12,346 nt of DNA from Candidatus Hydrogenedentota bacterium. GTDB taxonomy: Bacteria > Hydrogenedentota > Hydrogenedentia > Hydrogenedentales > CAITNO01. The notes under the pieces were generated by a model that had not been told where the DNA came from, did no database searches, and saw only the letters and a list, made by a program, of their open reading frames with translations. The stretch is from the NCBI GenBank assembly GCA_903822375.1, contig CAIJOU010000235.1, positions 1 to 12,346 on the forward strand, given 5' to 3'. A program made the translations under genes and the position numbers. Positions 12,096-12,346 of this stretch are shown piece after piece. Within the stretch, counting starts at the first letter, position 1; each line of letters starts with the position of its first letter.

Positions 12096-12346
12096 CTATT
12101 TCTCCGGCCATACCCGCAGCAGCATGACGCCGTTGCGGCCCACCGGGACGCTGTAGCTCTCCTCGAACACGCCCAAATCCTGCTGCCGCCACAGGTCGCG
12201 CACGCGTTGCTTGCCCTTCAGGCCGATCTCGGCCCATTTCACCTGCACGGGCTGTTCCGCTTCGGCGCGGTTAAAAAGCCCGACGGCCAGTGAACCGTCT
12301 TCCAGCGGCTTGGTCCACACTTCTGTGTCATTGTTGCGGCGCACCA
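12096..12346 (-). CDS. GH27-type alpha-galactosidase, C-terminal end (cut by window edge)
   Basis: Only the last 83 or so residues are visible; the gene continues past the right edge and its start is not in the window. The sequence fits the C-terminal beta-sandwich domain of GH27 alpha-galactosidases: EVWTKPLEDGSLAVGLFNR, then a VKWAEIGLKG strand, VRDLWRQQDLG, and the closing VGRNGVMLLRVWP. Family members usually have His-Gly-Val in the last motif, where this one has Asn-Gly-Val. The catalytic TIM barrel is out of view, so activity, substrate and any signal peptide cannot be judged. It lies upstream of the oxidoreductase gene on the same strand and could be co-transcribed with it through the hairpin spacer. 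A GTG at 12344-12342 is an internal Val codon, not a start. Confidence 0.8.
   Translation of the reverse strand, partial: VRRNNDTEVWTKPLEDGSLAVGLFNRAEAEQPVQVKWAEIGLKGKQRVRDLWRQQDLGVFEESYSVPVGRNGVMLLRVWPEK

Noticed and set aside
11941..12237. N-terminal extension of the oxidoreductase frame
   Set aside because: It would place about 99 residues before a perfect Tat signal, reads through the hairpin repeats and overlaps the galactosidase end. A ribosome-binding site supports the start at 11940.
1..12346. CRISPR array, tRNA, rRNA or phage defence genes
   Set aside because: No regularly spaced direct repeats, no cloverleaf or rRNA stretches and no nuclease, toxin or defence-protein motifs were seen.

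Overview
The window carries eight protein genes, one of them cut by the right edge, plus a decayed insertion element and several small palindromic repeats. The gene content suggests a GC-rich, Gram-negative-type bacterium of the PVC superphylum (Planctomycetota, Verrucomicrobiota, Lentisphaerota) or the related Hydrogenedentota. Three features point there: a Tat-exported Gfo/Idh/MocA oxidoreductase, a lipoprotein of the DUF1080 (3-keto-disaccharide hydrolase) family, and a lone pseudopilin-like gene. Assignment below this level cannot be made from the window.

Layout. Positions 1-1281 hold no convincing intact gene. A GC hairpin lies at the left edge (4-22). At 224-492 is a 269-bp element with imperfect terminal inverted repeats that encloses the two ends of a frameshifted, internally deleted transposase, probably of IS1182 type. 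Next on the + strand is a secreted GH78 alpha-L-rhamnosidase (1282-4035). A lipoprotein CocE/NonD-type hydrolase (5746-4058, - strand) converges on it. A divergent promoter region (5747-5919) has good sigma70-like boxes on both strands and an imperfect palindrome centred between them. It drives the hydrolase leftward and, rightward, a Tat-signal L-fucose-isomerase-like protein (5920-7485) followed 27 nt later by a DUF1080 lipoprotein (7513-8325). A lone pseudopilin-like gene (8982-8329, -) converges on that pair. A second divergent region (8983-9270) leads to a secreted neutral-ceramidase-like protein (9271-10722, +). A Tat-signal Gfo/Idh/MocA oxidoreductase (11940-10741, -) converges on this one, and upstream of it on the same strand is the C-terminal end of a GH27-type alpha-galactosidase (12096 to the right edge). 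Two strong hairpins separate the last two genes.

How the parts may work together. Seven of the eight products carry a Sec, lipoprotein, Tat or prepilin export signal; the eighth is truncated at its N terminus. The enzymes concern glycans or esters: rhamnose and galactose removal, ester or amide hydrolysis, a sugar-isomerase fold, and two families (Gfo/Idh/MocA and DUF1080) linked in other bacteria to oxidation at C3 of a glycoside followed by cleavage of the 3-keto-glycoside. The inference is an extracytoplasmic glycan-processing locus in which redox-assisted deglycosylation happens outside the cytoplasm. The genes occupy alternating strands and are not one operon, so co-function is a hypothesis.
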